From positions 6,634,001 to 6,698,000 of the forward strand of contig CM073193.1 of NCBI GenBank assembly GCA_037042915.1: a stretch of 64,000 nucleotides of DNA. The letters run 5' to 3'. Shown piece by piece: positions 10,387 through 21,596 of the stretch (the first letter of the stretch is position 1; the number at the start of each line of letters is the position of its first letter). The translations under genes were made by a program, and so were the position numbers. Below the pieces are notes generated by a model. It did not search any database. It was not told the DNA's origin and worked only from the letters and a program-made list of their open reading frames with translations. This DNA is from Auricularia sp. M13 (lineage: Eukaryota > Basidiomycota > Agaricomycetes > Auriculariales > Auriculariaceae).

Positions 10387-13300
10387 GTGCTCCATCTTAT
10401 CCTCGTTCTCGTACGCGGGATTCTTCGCCAGGATAACGAGCCCTTCCAGCACGGCCGCATAGGGCACAAACTCCTCCGTTGCGAGCTCCGCGCGTTCCGT
10501 CGTACCCAGCCGCACGGGCGTCGAGTGCGTCTGGAAGCCGGATATCGTACGCGGCTTGCCCGCTTGGCCGACGACGTCCACAGCCTGGCCCACGCGTACC
10601 GTGGCCGGGAACGGCTCAAGGTCCTCGTTCAGCGTTATCAAGAAGCGCGGATACATGGCCGTGACGAGGAAGTACAGCATCCAATGGCACTTATCCAGCA
10701 CGACTGGGGAACGAATCTCGTCAGCACATGGTACAAAAAAACTCTCGTGAACAGTTACTCACAAGACTTAGCATCGGTAAATGCCATGATAGTCGCGAGG
10801 AGCCCAGCAACGGCAGGTCGGCTCATGCATTGGCGGTCGCCAAAGAAGGGGTTGATACCCAGAGTGCCCTTGCCCATGTGCAACAAGCCCTGGGCAATGC
10901 GCACCATGAACAGGCAGTCCGCCTCCTTGTGGTAGTAGCCCGCGAGCTGACGCAGCATTTGCGCCAACCGTGCGTTGTTGGATCCTGCGCCCACAAGGCC
11001 CATGGCGAAGATCGCATTGAGCGCGACGGCGAGGTCGCTGTCGTGGCTGTACCGCGATAGCGTGTCGAGAAGAGTGAGTTGCGGGTTGGACGCGCTCAAC
11101 AAGCCGAGCGCAAGCGGGATGCTCCTCCGAATGACGGGCTCGCCGTAATGCATCTACGCAGTCGTAAATGAACAACAAAAAGGTGACCAGCCACGCCGCG
11201 ACGTACAAGATGATTGAATTGCCGTAAGCTCATCTCCGCGCCGACGTCTTCGCCCATGGAAATCAAAGCAATACCGAGCACAGCGAACGCCTGGAACGTG
11301 TCGTCCTCCTTGCCCTTGTCCGGATGGTCCGAGCAATGGTGCAGCATGTTCTGCACCTTCAAGACGTTGCCCGAGCCAGCGAACGCGCAAACCTCGACGA
11401 GAATTTGTGCCTGCTTCGCAAGAGCGTGCTCGATAGCCTTGAGGGTTTCGAGCGTCGCGTCCGACGCGTCTTGCCGGCCTGTGATATCGCGCAATTCAGC
11501 TTCAGTACCAAAACGATGAGCCGGTGCGTTAGACATACCAAGATACAGCAGCGCCAGACCAAGCGCCATGAACCGCGCCCACTTCTCTCCAAGCGGCGCC
11601 TCCTCGCGGTCCATTAGCGTTTGCAGAATTGTGCTCGTAATCTCGCCGTGGCAGCTGCCGACAAAGACAAAGCCCAGCGCGAGCGACGCGAGACTGGCAA
11701 TCTCCATCGACGAGCTCTCGTCCGCGATAAGCGGGAGGAGGAGCTCCGCGATGTTTTCCCGCTGCGAGCCGACGTGCGCGAGGCCGAGACCGATAATGGC
11801 GCTCGTCTTCAGCGGTACGCTTGGGTTCTCGACGTACTCCGCCAACAGCGCAAACGCCGAGTCGACCTCGGTCTTGATGCCGCAGTGAAGCAGACCCGTG
11901 GCGAGGAGCGCACCGGCCTTGATGAACTCCTCATTCGAGTAGCTGTACTTGTCCGTATGGTTGACACCGCCGTCCACGTCCCACAGTAAGCTCAGACCCA
12001 AGGAGGCCGTCGCAGAGAGCATGCCTGTCGATGCCATTAGAAGCTATCCAGATTATTTCTATTTGCAAAGCTTACCGTGGTCCTTGTTCTTGTAGACCCA
12101 ACTTGCACCCTCACCAGCCTCGACCATGAGTTTGTCGTTACCGAAGCCAGCATTCACGAACGCGTTGACAAACGTCCCCGCAAGGTTGGCACGCGCCGAG
12201 TCGACGTTGGTGGTGACCCTTGTGTTCTCAAGATGGGTCTTGTAAATGTCCTCCAGGCTCCTCGGCTCAATGACGTTAAGCTCCTTGCCGAATGCCTTGA
12301 AATGGGCGCTCAGGTTCGTGTTGCTCAAGCATGCCAAAAGATCCTCGGGGAGCTCCTCCTCTTCCGGTGCGTCCGATGAAGTGAAGTCGGGGAGGCTTGT
12401 ACCCACTCGATCGGAATGTGGGCGCGAGCGAGCATAAAGGCGAGTTGGCGCTTCATATGCGGATTTGCCGGTGCGGCAAAGTCTGCGCGTACAAGCTCCT
12501 GGTCGCCGAGACGGATGGCCAGGGCGAGCGCCTCGGGGAATCTGGATTGCTGGAGGTAGATGGTGTGGGCGGTGCGGAGGAAGGCGACATCGTCTGGCGG
12601 GGCGAGCAGAGGCACACAGCTGACCATGTAGAGACAGACGCGCGCAAAAGTGTCCTTGTCGACGAGCTCGGTGATGCGTTCTACGATCTCGAGCTCCTCG
12701 AGCAGGTCGACGGCGTCTGCCTCTGCGTTGTGCCGGAGCAGGAAGCGGGCGCACTCGATGGCGTGGGAGCGCAGCTCTTCGGTGTCGGCCTTGATGCCCG
12801 TCTCCTCGTCTGGTTGCTCTGTGCGCAGGGTGTATTCCTCGCCGAGTTCTGCGGCCAGATGGCGGACGTATTCGTGACCCCACAGACCGGGCGGCGAGAC
12901 GGACTGGGACAGTATGCGGTAGCGCAGCGTGCCGCGCGGCTGAGTGTCCGAGTAGGTCATGGCCAGGCACGAGAGATGTCGGCAAAGAGGTTCTGGCGAC
13001 GCGGTCAGGCGCGGGCGTGCGAGTGACGCGTCTGCGGGCAGCACGCACTTTGTCTGGCGACGGGTCCCAGGAGTCATAGAGCTTCTGCAGCTCGGGATAG
13101 TGCGGGCGGAGGAATTTCAAGGGCTTGGGCACGCTCGTCATCGAGCTGGTGCTCGTTCGTATGAGCGTGCGCAATGTTTCCAGCGCAGGCGCGTAGAGCG
13201 CCGTGTTCGACTCCTGCAAAGGGCATTAATTATTAAAATCACGCTCTCCGATGCCGCCAGACGGACCTTGAGGCGTTCGACAAGCAGCTCGAGCTCATTC

Positions 13301-13452
13301 TGGAGCTGGATGTCCTCCTCAGAGAGCTCGGTCTCTTCTTCCTTGTCCTGGGGCTTGCCGGGCTTTGGCTGGCCGTCGTCCTGCTCCTTTTTCTTGCCCT
13401 TTGGGTCTTCAGACGGCACGGGCGCGACGGGGAGCGAGCCTTCCTTGGCCAT
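10387..13452 (-). CDS. RPN1: 26S proteasome regulatory particle non-ATPase subunit Rpn1
   Basis: Rpn1 is a scaffold of the proteasome base that receives ubiquitin-like shuttle factors. The acidic/lysine N-terminus (MAKEGSLPV...) is followed by [53 protein letters not shown], and then the PC repeats such as [27 protein letters not shown] and LGIALISMG, ending with the C-terminal [12 protein letters not shown]. This is the full family order, about 930 residues. Introns occur after VERLK, after SPDK, after NKDHGK, after QFNHL and near 10740. Two breaks, near 12975 and 12398, each fit one missing base; an essential subunit with otherwise perfect motifs argues for sequence error. It is divergent from the KH-protein gene with 66 bp between the start codons. 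Confidence 0.93.
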
Positions 13453-13518
13453 GGTACTGCAGACGCGATGTAAGGTGGGATCGAGGACGCGCGTCGAGGT
13501 TGGGACTCCGCCTCGACA

Positions 13519-14852
13519 ATGTCTTCCAAACGGAAATGGGACCAGCATGGCCCCGAGCACGACTCGCCCACGCCGCCCGCCAAGGCCCCCAAGACCGAAG
13601 ACTCCCAGTCCGCCTCGGCCGCTGCTGCCTCCGGCGCTAAATCCGCCGCCGACGCTGCTGCAGCTGCTGCGGCCATAGCGGCCAAAATCGCCGCCCAGTT
13701 CAGCGCATCCGGCGCCCTCCCGCCCAAGGAGGTCCACGACGCAGAGTTCACGCACGACATCGACATCAACGACGTCCGCAACCGATACCTGCTCACCAAG
13801 GGACAGACCCAGGCTGATGTATGCAGCCCTGCTCCGGTAATCCTCTTGCGCTCACCTCCGTTGCAGATAAACGCAGAAACTGGCGCCTCGGTCACGACGA
13901 AGGGCGTCTGGTACCCGGATCGCTCGCGCGCAACGGAGCGGGACCCGCCCTTGTATCTGCACATCGCAGCCCACAGCCAGGAGAGCCTTCAGAAGGCCAT
14001 CGACAAGGTCAACGAGCTTCTCAACCTCGATCTTGGCTCGCTCGTCGAGGAGCGCAAGCGCGAGACTCGCAGGAAGTGGCCTGAAGAGAAAATCACCATC
14101 GGCCTCGACATGCTGCGTAACTTTAACGTGCGCGCAAAAGTCGTCGGACCCGGTGTACGTGCCGCTGTAATCCCTTGCTGGTGTCGTTTCTAATCCGAGT
14201 TTCATCAGGGCATGTTCGTCAAGTACATCCAGCAAGAGACGGGCACTCGTGTCCAAATCAAGGGTCAGGGCTCTGGCTTCTACGACTCCGAGACCGGCAA
14301 AGAAAGCGACGAGCCGATGCACATCCACATAACGTCCGTCGATGTCGGTCCTTTTAGCCATATTCACTGACACCTATAAATTAGTGGGCCCGACGAAGGC
14401 CAAGTAGCACGTGCCAAGGCTCTGACCGACGATCTGCTGGAAGTGGTTCGCGGCGAGCATGCCAAAGCGCGTGCCATGAACAGCCAAGTAGCCATGGAGC
14501 TCAGCAAGCTCAAATGTACGCCGCCTACGGCGCGTACGGCTATCAACCTCCTCCGCCCTCCGGCGACGCACCTCCGCCGCCGCCCGATGGCTCGGCACCG
14601 CAGATGCAGCCTGGTCAGACGGCAATGACTCTCGAGCAGTTCATCCAGTACTACGCCGCGTACGGGTACGATACCTCCTCGCAGGCGTTCCGGGACTGGG
14701 CCGCCCAGCAGTACGCGCAGTATTACGGCGTTGGCGGGGCCGGCGCGGCAGGTGGGGGTGGCGCGATGCCAGCGCCCGCTCCGCCGTCGGACCAACCGCC
14801 GCCTCCACCCCCACCCAGCGACGGCGCTCCTCCACCTCCGCCGCCGAGCTAA
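13519..14852 (+). CDS. KHDC4/BLOM7-like KH-domain RNA-binding protein
   Basis: Two KH-type regions are visible: one around FTHDIDINDVRNRYLLTKGQ and ETGASVTTKGVWYPD, and one around NFNVRAKVVGPGGMFVKYI, ETGTRVQIKGQGSGF and EPMHIHIT. This order matches human KHDC4 (BLOM7), a splicing co-factor linked to the Prp19-CDC5L complex. The N-terminus is alanine-rich; the C-terminus is Tyr/Gly then poly-proline. Introns begin at 13819, 14157 and 14333, each restoring conserved sequence. The frame breaks once near 14510 between MELSKL and QMYAAYGAYGY, fitting one missing base. A nuclear splicing role is inferred from the family. It shares a 66 bp promoter with RPN1. Confidence 0.85.
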
Positions 14853-16838
14853 GCGACTTGGTCATCTACTCGATCTTGCCTCCGGCAGAAATAAATCTTC
14901 CAAGTATCAATCTCTTTTTTGTAGCTTGCGCCAGTTGTGTCGAATGTCGAGCGGTATCAACGAGTCACTGGATGTGCGTGCTCCACCGTGCGAGTCGTCG
15001 TGCCCAAGCTCAGTTTTTCATCCGTAAATACAGTGTCTTGCCAGCCTCCCTGAATTATCATTTCAAACGAACCACCAGGACTTCCGGGCATGCCAGAACC
15101 AATATGCAACTCCGTCTCCTCGAAGATGGGCGGTTGTCCATGCACCCATCTCCCTTTCTATAATTCTCTTTCAGGATATGGAGTATGGCGTCGTTATCCT
15201 CTGGTCAGTCGTAGGTGGCCTTGCAATCCCTGGACATTTCGTTCAGGCGGGAGCGTGCAATGCTCCAGCATCATGCATCAATCCCCGTCACTCCCAAGTC
15301 CAAGCCAGATTACGAGCCCGCTAGTCAGTCAGGATCGAAATTTGTGCGTAGATATTGAAAGTCATTCCTGCTCTGAATGGCTTCTCATCAGTCCACTGCC
15401 TACCATCCCACAGTCTTCGGCCTACCACCGCTCTTGATCGCAATGTAGATTGGTCCCATGTTCGTCATTTCCTCGCTGCCGCCATCCTAGGTCGTAGGCC
15501 TCGCCCGTCTTCATCAGTCAGTGCTCATCCATACCTCCTACGCAACTTGTCGCTGATATGCTTCCCAGATACGCGCGCTATGGCTTGCACGCTGGGGGGT
15601 GATGCAAAAACGCTCGATATATTGTCCTCTATGGTGACGGAAGTCCTACTCGGGACAGTCATCTCGTCGGTCACTCCTACATTCATCATCAGGATGTCGG
15701 CTCCATTCACATTCCCCGCACTGTCATCCGGTTCCAGCGCTCCCGATGAAACGACTTTTTCTGAGCCAAATTCGGTGACTTCTGCCCTCAGCGCCAGCGG
15801 AGTCCCCGACTCGGCTCAGCTCGCCTCCGCCAGTGCTAGTGCTTCCGCTCAATCAGCACAGACCAGTGCGACTTCAAAGTTGACACTGGCCGCTGACTCT
15901 GGCGCGGAAGGAAGAGCGGGTGTATGCCGTGGCCTGTACACCGTTCGGGGTGCCACGCGTCTGCCGATTCCTACTGGATGGCGAGGGGGGAAGCAGTTCT
16001 ATGCACTTGAAGTAGTGGTCTGACCGGCTGACCCCAGATGCGGGCCTGGCCAGGTTGAACTGTGTAAAGTCGCCTAGAAGTCCACCGACGTATTCTCGAT
16101 GTATAAGCATTCTGTTTGCTCGTATACCAGTCTCGAATGATTACTGGGCGTGGATGTGCACCAATATACGGGTGCGTTTCATTGTATGGGCATCGAGGTT
16201 GCCCTGGGGAAGAACAAGTGAAGAAGTTAGCTAAAACTTCTAGTGCTGTATAGTAACATCAGTCGGCAAACTCATTCAGTCACGACTTCTTTCTTCCCAA
16301 AGGCGTAGGAACCGCGGCCGGTCGTCCTGTGGCGGCCACATCAATGCTGTCGAGTCGGAGTCGGATGTGCAACTTCAACTTCTTCCTCGAATCCGTCCAT
16401 TCCATCCGGCACCGCATTCTGTTGACACGCGGTCCTTGCTGCTGCCCAAATGAAAGCGTAAGCTGTTGGACTATCTAGGGTATCTGTTGACAGTCCAGGA
16501 TACTCTGTGGATGTCTTCGAGGAGCCGTGGCAGTTGCAACTGGCTGGTTTTCTGCTCTGCGTCTGCTGTTCTGCACTGCAGTAATTGTGGCTCTGTGCAA
16601 CTGATGCGTCCTTTCTCTGCTACCGATAGGCTTCTGCTAAGGGTCTGCTGTGCGCTGATCGCTGAGCTGTTTGCGCTGATGTGGTGGAAAACTCGACTGG
16701 CTCCTGGGCGATGCCTGCTAATTTTGCTCTCTCTCCCACCCTCGTTCTTATCGCTCTTACACAACCATACACCTCGGCCTTGAGTTACAAGGTCTTGAGG
16801 CAGTATTGGCTTCCCAACGACAATAACGGCGGAGCGTC
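14853..16838. other. Long gene-poor interval
   Basis: About 2 kb without a recognised gene. A plus-strand frame at 15355-16023 is rich in Ser, Ala and Thr like a secreted stalk, and the minus strand from 15710 down to 14957 also has open, plausible-looking pieces. They overlap, so at most one is real. I could not build a gene on either strand. Confidence 0.4.
15355..16023 (+). CDS. Doubtful Ser/Ala-rich open frame
   Basis: The frame is open for 222 codons and has a stretch of repeated Ser-Ala followed by Thr/Ser, as seen in stalks of fungal surface proteins. There is no clear signal peptide at its first ATG, no membrane helix and no family motif, and the opposite strand is partly open too. 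It may be chance. Confidence 0.15.
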   Translation: MKVIPALNGFSSVHCLPSHSLRPTTALDRNVDWSHVRHFLAAAILGRRPRPSSSVSAHPYLLRNLSLICFPDTRAMACTLGGDAKTLDILSSMVTEVLLGTVISSVTPTFIIRMSAPFTFPALSSGSSAPDETTFSEPNSVTSALSASGVPDSAQLASASASASAQSAQTSATSKLTLAADSGAEGRAGVCRGLYTVRGATRLPIPTGWRGGKQFYALEVVV

Positions 16839-18100
16839 ATGCGTCCTTCCAGCCGATTTAAGGAAAACTGTGCCGTCACCGCTTATCCTTGCCGCCGATC
16901 CTTTTACAACGTGCGCCGGAAGGGCACCGTACAACTCGGCGCCGCGTTACTGAGCATTTTCTCTTTGCTTTGCAGACATTCTTTCCTTTTGGGCACAGTC
17001 GTATCTCATTCAAGAAGTTCCTTCTTCTTTGCTTTTTTCCTGCTGGCGCGTTCGGGGCGGCGCAATGTTCGGACGTCGCTCAGAACGCAGTCGACAATCT
17101 GAAGGCTCAGGGCACGAGCTGGATGTGCTGCAGCAACTCGTCGGTGTCCTGCACCCCTTGGGACCAGATTTCAAACTGCCCCGACGACCAACCCGTGTAC
17201 GCACAGTGCGTCAACGCCGCCGGTGTCAAGGCATGCGGCGTGAACGAGTATGGCGGGATTTCTACTGCTGACGGCGCGCCATGTGGCAATTTCAACGGCA
17301 ACGCTGCCGCGCAGTCTGTGCAGTCTCTACAGGGATGGCAAGACGCCCGTGCAGATTGACCAGGCCGGGAAGGATGTGCTCAACTCGTGGCCGAGCTTGG
17401 GGTACGAGAACTACTTGTCGCTATGCTGCACAAGCAGCTCGTGTCGCATGGTCAATCCCGTGACATACATCAACAAGGACAACTGCACCGAAGGGGAGCA
17501 CATTCTGAAGTGCGCCGGAGACTCAGCAGCATGGCATATGCAGCATCTGGAATGGCGATGCGGACAGCGGGCAGTTCTTCCTCGTCAACGCAAGCCCGCC
17601 GCCGCCGGACGCCCGACTCGGAAACCGTCTGCCGCGCCCAAAACTTCCACCCCGCTTCTATCTCCTCCTCTGCCTCAGTTATACGTCCAGATCGCCCTGG
17701 GTCCTCAGGAGGAGACCCATCTCCTTCCAGCAGTGGTGCCGCGTCTGCTTCTACGGACCCGGGTAATAGCCCATCCCCGAGTCCGAGCCCTGTCCCCGTC
17801 CCGCCGCCTGTTACACCCGTCTGGGCTGTCGCGCTCATCGCAGGACTTGGCGGCATGCTGGTATTTGCCGCTCTGGCTTTCTTATGGAGTCGGGGAATGT
17901 GCGGTCTGAATCCCAAGTACAGGCGACGAGTGGTCGACCCGTTCGTCTTGTCGCCTGCGGTCTCTACAGGTCCACCGTTGACTTCGCCGGTGCCACGCCG
18001 CAACCCCTCAAACATGTCGCGTCTGGCCCCGCCGCAATATTCTCCATGGGATACCACGGAGGGTAAGCGAATGTCACGGTCGAGGAGATATGGATTTTAG
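16839..18100 (+). CDS. Cys-rich single-pass membrane protein with PPxY-like tail (paralogue B)
   Basis: It has the same order as the protein at 6646-7985: a hydrophobic leader (FLLLCFFPAGAFGA), an ectodomain with cysteine pairs (WMCCSNSSVSC, SLCCTSSSC) and AAGVKACG, then HGICSIWNGDADSGQFF, a Pro/Ser stalk, a membrane helix (VWAVALIAGLGGMLVFAALAF) and a tail with PPQYS before a basic end. The true start is unclear; the ATG at 16839 is a frame away from the leader. The reading frame changes near 17330, 17530 and 17600-17650. As the motifs of the paralogue are recovered only by changing frame, either base errors or decay of the gene is possible. A receptor or adhesin role is a guess from layout only. 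Confidence 0.55.
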
Positions 18101-18279
18101 CGATAGACCATTTACATAAGCACATCCCGTCGTCTCGCATTCAATACTTCTGTACGCTGTACCAACTATGTTGCACGTTCGAACAACGGGCTTTGAGCTT
18201 CGGAGTCTCTCAAGCTATGAGGACGTACCCACCAAAACGCTGCAGTTCGGAGTCAACGGCCCGGGTGCTTTTGACTCGC

Positions 18280-21274
18280 ATGCTCAGCCTTCTGAGCTGC
18301 AGAGTCAGACTTGTCCCACTGCAGCGGTTCGCCCGCCACTGCAGCGACGGAAAGATGGTTAGATGGACGACGGGCGGCCTATCAACAGTCACATCGGATA
18401 CCGATTTCTCTGTCGTCGCTACATTCGATCTCGCAAAATACATGTTCAACTGCCCCGAGAACACCACGCGCGCTAGCATACAGCACAAACGGGGCTTCAG
18501 AAAGATGACCGCCGTCTTCCTCACGCGCATACACACAGAGACTGCAATGGGCCTTCCAGGTACGTGCCCTAGTACTGAACGCCGCATTCTGAAGCTCGAA
18601 TAATCGCCAGGCTATCTCATGTCGCACGCGGACGCCATGAATACCAAAATGTCTCTCATAGGTCCGCAGGGTCTTGGATTGTTTCTTGCAACAACGCGAA
18701 CATATGCTACAAGGTGCAGGTGACCCATGTTCTGTGGCTTTTCCCGCTGACCTTGTCCTGGCAGGAGCGCGTTGGAATTGACGGTGACAGAAGTGGCAAC
18801 GGCGAGCGACGAACCATGCTACGCGGACAGCAACCTCACTGTCTATGCCGTTCCTGTCTCTGCATCATATGTGGAGGCGGAAACGCAGAACACCATGAAG
18901 AGAAAGCGGGAAGACGATTCCGTGAATAACGGCGCAACAAAAATGCCGCGACTCGAAGATGCTTCGACACTCAACCGTCGCCCACAAGAAAGAGCGAAAG
19001 TTCATGGTGGAGATGGGCCGTGGAAAAAGGTCGTCACGACTCTCGGATTCGCTCAGGATCCCAAGGCACCGCGCGACGGGAATGCGCGTGGACAACAACG
19101 CAACATTCCTCGTTGGGGCCATCCTTTGCCTCTGGCTGTCACATATATCTGCGTGGGCCCGTCTTTCCGAGGAAAATTCGACGTTGTGCGAGCACAAGAA
19201 CTAGGCGTGGAGGGCCGCGATCGAGGTCGGCTGACCAGGGGAGAGACGATAACCCTTCCAAACGGGACCGTTGTGACCCCAGACATGTGCATAGCTCCTT
19301 CCACTCCTTCCGCTGTGAGCAAATATATTGTTCTTCCCGTCAACGCCGGCTGATTCGCTGCAAGACATTCATGGTGGTCGATTGCCCATCGCCGGCCTAT
19401 ATAGACGGACTGGTCACGTCTGCGCAGTTTTCAAAACATCGAGCGGGATGCGAACTGCCTGTGCACAGTATTTACTACCGGATTAGGAGATGGCGTGCTG
19501 CAGGACGAACGGTTCAGGACTTGGATGTCTTCGTTCGGTCCAGATGTTCACGTACGTCTTCATTCGGAGGCCCAGGCGTGGCTGATACGTTTCCAGCATA
19601 CAATTTCTGGCATGGGACATGTACCCGACCCCGTAACATTACATCACAGGCGTCTCTTTTGTTACGGCTCAACTATCTCGATCACGAGCTCTTCCCCCTC
19701 CCTCAATATTCGTTGAAAGCCGCGCATCCTGTCACTGATTGTGCGTACGTCCCGACCTCGGTCATCCGTGACCTCGCCTGACTGTCGACCTAGTTGCAGG
19801 CATGCCTGCCAGCGTGCACCTGCTGGAACCGTACCAACAGATACTCATGCACCCGCCGCAAGCTCCGGAGGCGATCTCGAGGCTGGTGGAGGACACGTTC
19901 CATCCCCAGCATCTGCTTGGGCCAGAGTCGTATCTGATCAAGAAAGCATATCCGCGTTCGACGCTGCTCGGGAGGCCGCAAAAGCATTGCCCGAACTTCC
20001 AGCTGAACCTGGCGACGATGTCACTGTTACCACCCTCGGCACGGCCAGTGCTGCGCCGTCCATGTATCGCAATGGTTCGCCCGCGCCTTTCATCCTTCGG
20101 CATGCTGTTCTAACCCGAGTTCTATTAACAGTTATGTGTAACCTGGTGGAAATACCTGGAGTAGGTAACATCCTCCTGGATTGCGGCGAAGGCAGCTGGG
20201 GGCAGCTCGTGCGCAAGTTCGGCCTCGCAAAAATTCCAGAAGTTCTTCGCGCTATCCGCGCTGTGTTTATCTCCCACAACCACGGCGACCACCACATCGG
20301 GCTCGCCGGGTTCTGTCACAACGACGACGAGTATGTTTCCTGTGTTTCGGACTACTTGACAGAAATGAATCAGTCTCCAGCTCGTTCCGGACGCAGAGCC
20401 TTTGTTCCTCATGGCCACGCGCATAACTCTGGATTACTTGCGAGAGTTCCAACGAATCGAAGATATTGGTATATACTCCAGTGTCGTTCCCATCAACAAC
20501 GAGGATCTTCGAGTGGATACATATCTACCGACGACTATTGCTCTCAATCGACCCGCACAACCCCATGACCAGCATTATGCTAGGACACAAAGGTGGGTGC
20601 AGCTCTACTGCTGCTGAGGGCATATTTATATCTAGTACAGGTCGAAGGAAGGGCGGATGCAGCTGCTGAAGGCCATGCGTTTCACGACGATCGATACCGT
20701 CTTCGTGAAGCATCGCTGCGCTGCCTACGGCATCGTCATGGTCCACGAAGATGGCTGGAGTCTTGCGTACGCTGTCTATACCTCTCACTCCGACCGTTGT
20801 TTGACATCCTGCAGGTTTTCTGGCGATACCATGCCATGCGAATCTCTTGTCGTCGCGGGCCAGGGCGTGACCCTACTTATTCATGAAGCATCCATGGCCA
20901 ACGACCAAGAAGAACTCGCGGAAATCAAGGGGCACAGTACCTTCGGCCAAGCGCTCGAGGTCGCAAGACAGTAGGCCGAATGTTTAGAAGTGGAATGTGA
21001 CGTGACTGACGCTGGGGATAACAGGATGTCTGCGAAGAATGTGCTGTTGACGCATTTCTCCAGTCGGTATCCCAAGCTGGCGATACGGCCCAAAAGCGCT
21101 TCTGAGGGCGGGCCAGTTGTCGGCGTCGCTTTCGATATGGCGACGATTCCTATCGGCGCAATGAAGCGACTAAACAGCTACCTGCCCGTCATAGAGAGCC
21201 ATTTCGCGGATACCATCGAAGAAGGGGATGTTACGGCTCCGGGTGGAGATGGAGCCCATATCCTTGACGAATAA
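18280..21274 (+). CDS. TRZ1: tRNase Z, long form (ELAC2/Trz1)
   Basis: This metallo-beta-lactamase-fold nuclease trims tRNA 3' trailers. The inactive N-terminal half has FNCPENTTRASIQHKRGF and GLPGYLMSHADA; the catalytic half has VTVTTLGTASAAPSMYRN, NILLDCGEGSWGQL, the zinc motif SHNHGDHH, then FSGDTMP, LLIHEASM and LLTHFSSRYPK. About ten introns fit, for example 18561-18611, 18712-18770 and 19740-19799. Frame breaks near 19435 (AAAA), 19645 and 19905 (CCCC) fit missing bases in or near short runs. The start at 18280 adds a basic, Arg-rich leader (MLSLLSCRVRLVPLQRFARH) like a mitochondrial presequence; an in-frame ATG at 18355 would give a form without it. About 820 residues, normal for the family. 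Confidence 0.92.
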
Positions 21275-21596
21275 TATGGTGCGCTTTATGTTCCCTTTCG
21301 CCTTGGATTTATGCTCATTTTCGCAAGATCTATCTCCAGCCTGCAGTTGGTTCGACGCTTGAGCATGCTGTGTGAAAATAATTGAATCTGAAGAATTGAA
21401 TTTGAGCCTGCTGCGGCCTATTACAGGGTCTACTTTCAATAAGTTATTTTTCCCGCACAATCCTTAGGATGCTGCGAGACTCCAACAGATCGAGGCACAC
21501 TTTCAAAGCACATTTCGACTTCGAGCATGTCCGCGGAGCGAGCCTACATTACGATCAGTGATGCTGCGCAAGGCACCCTGATACTGTAATTTTCCG
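21275..21596. other. Intergenic, nothing recognised
   Basis: The 3' region of tRNase Z and the promoter of the next gene on the same strand. It is AT-richer, with no clear element. Confidence 0.5.
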
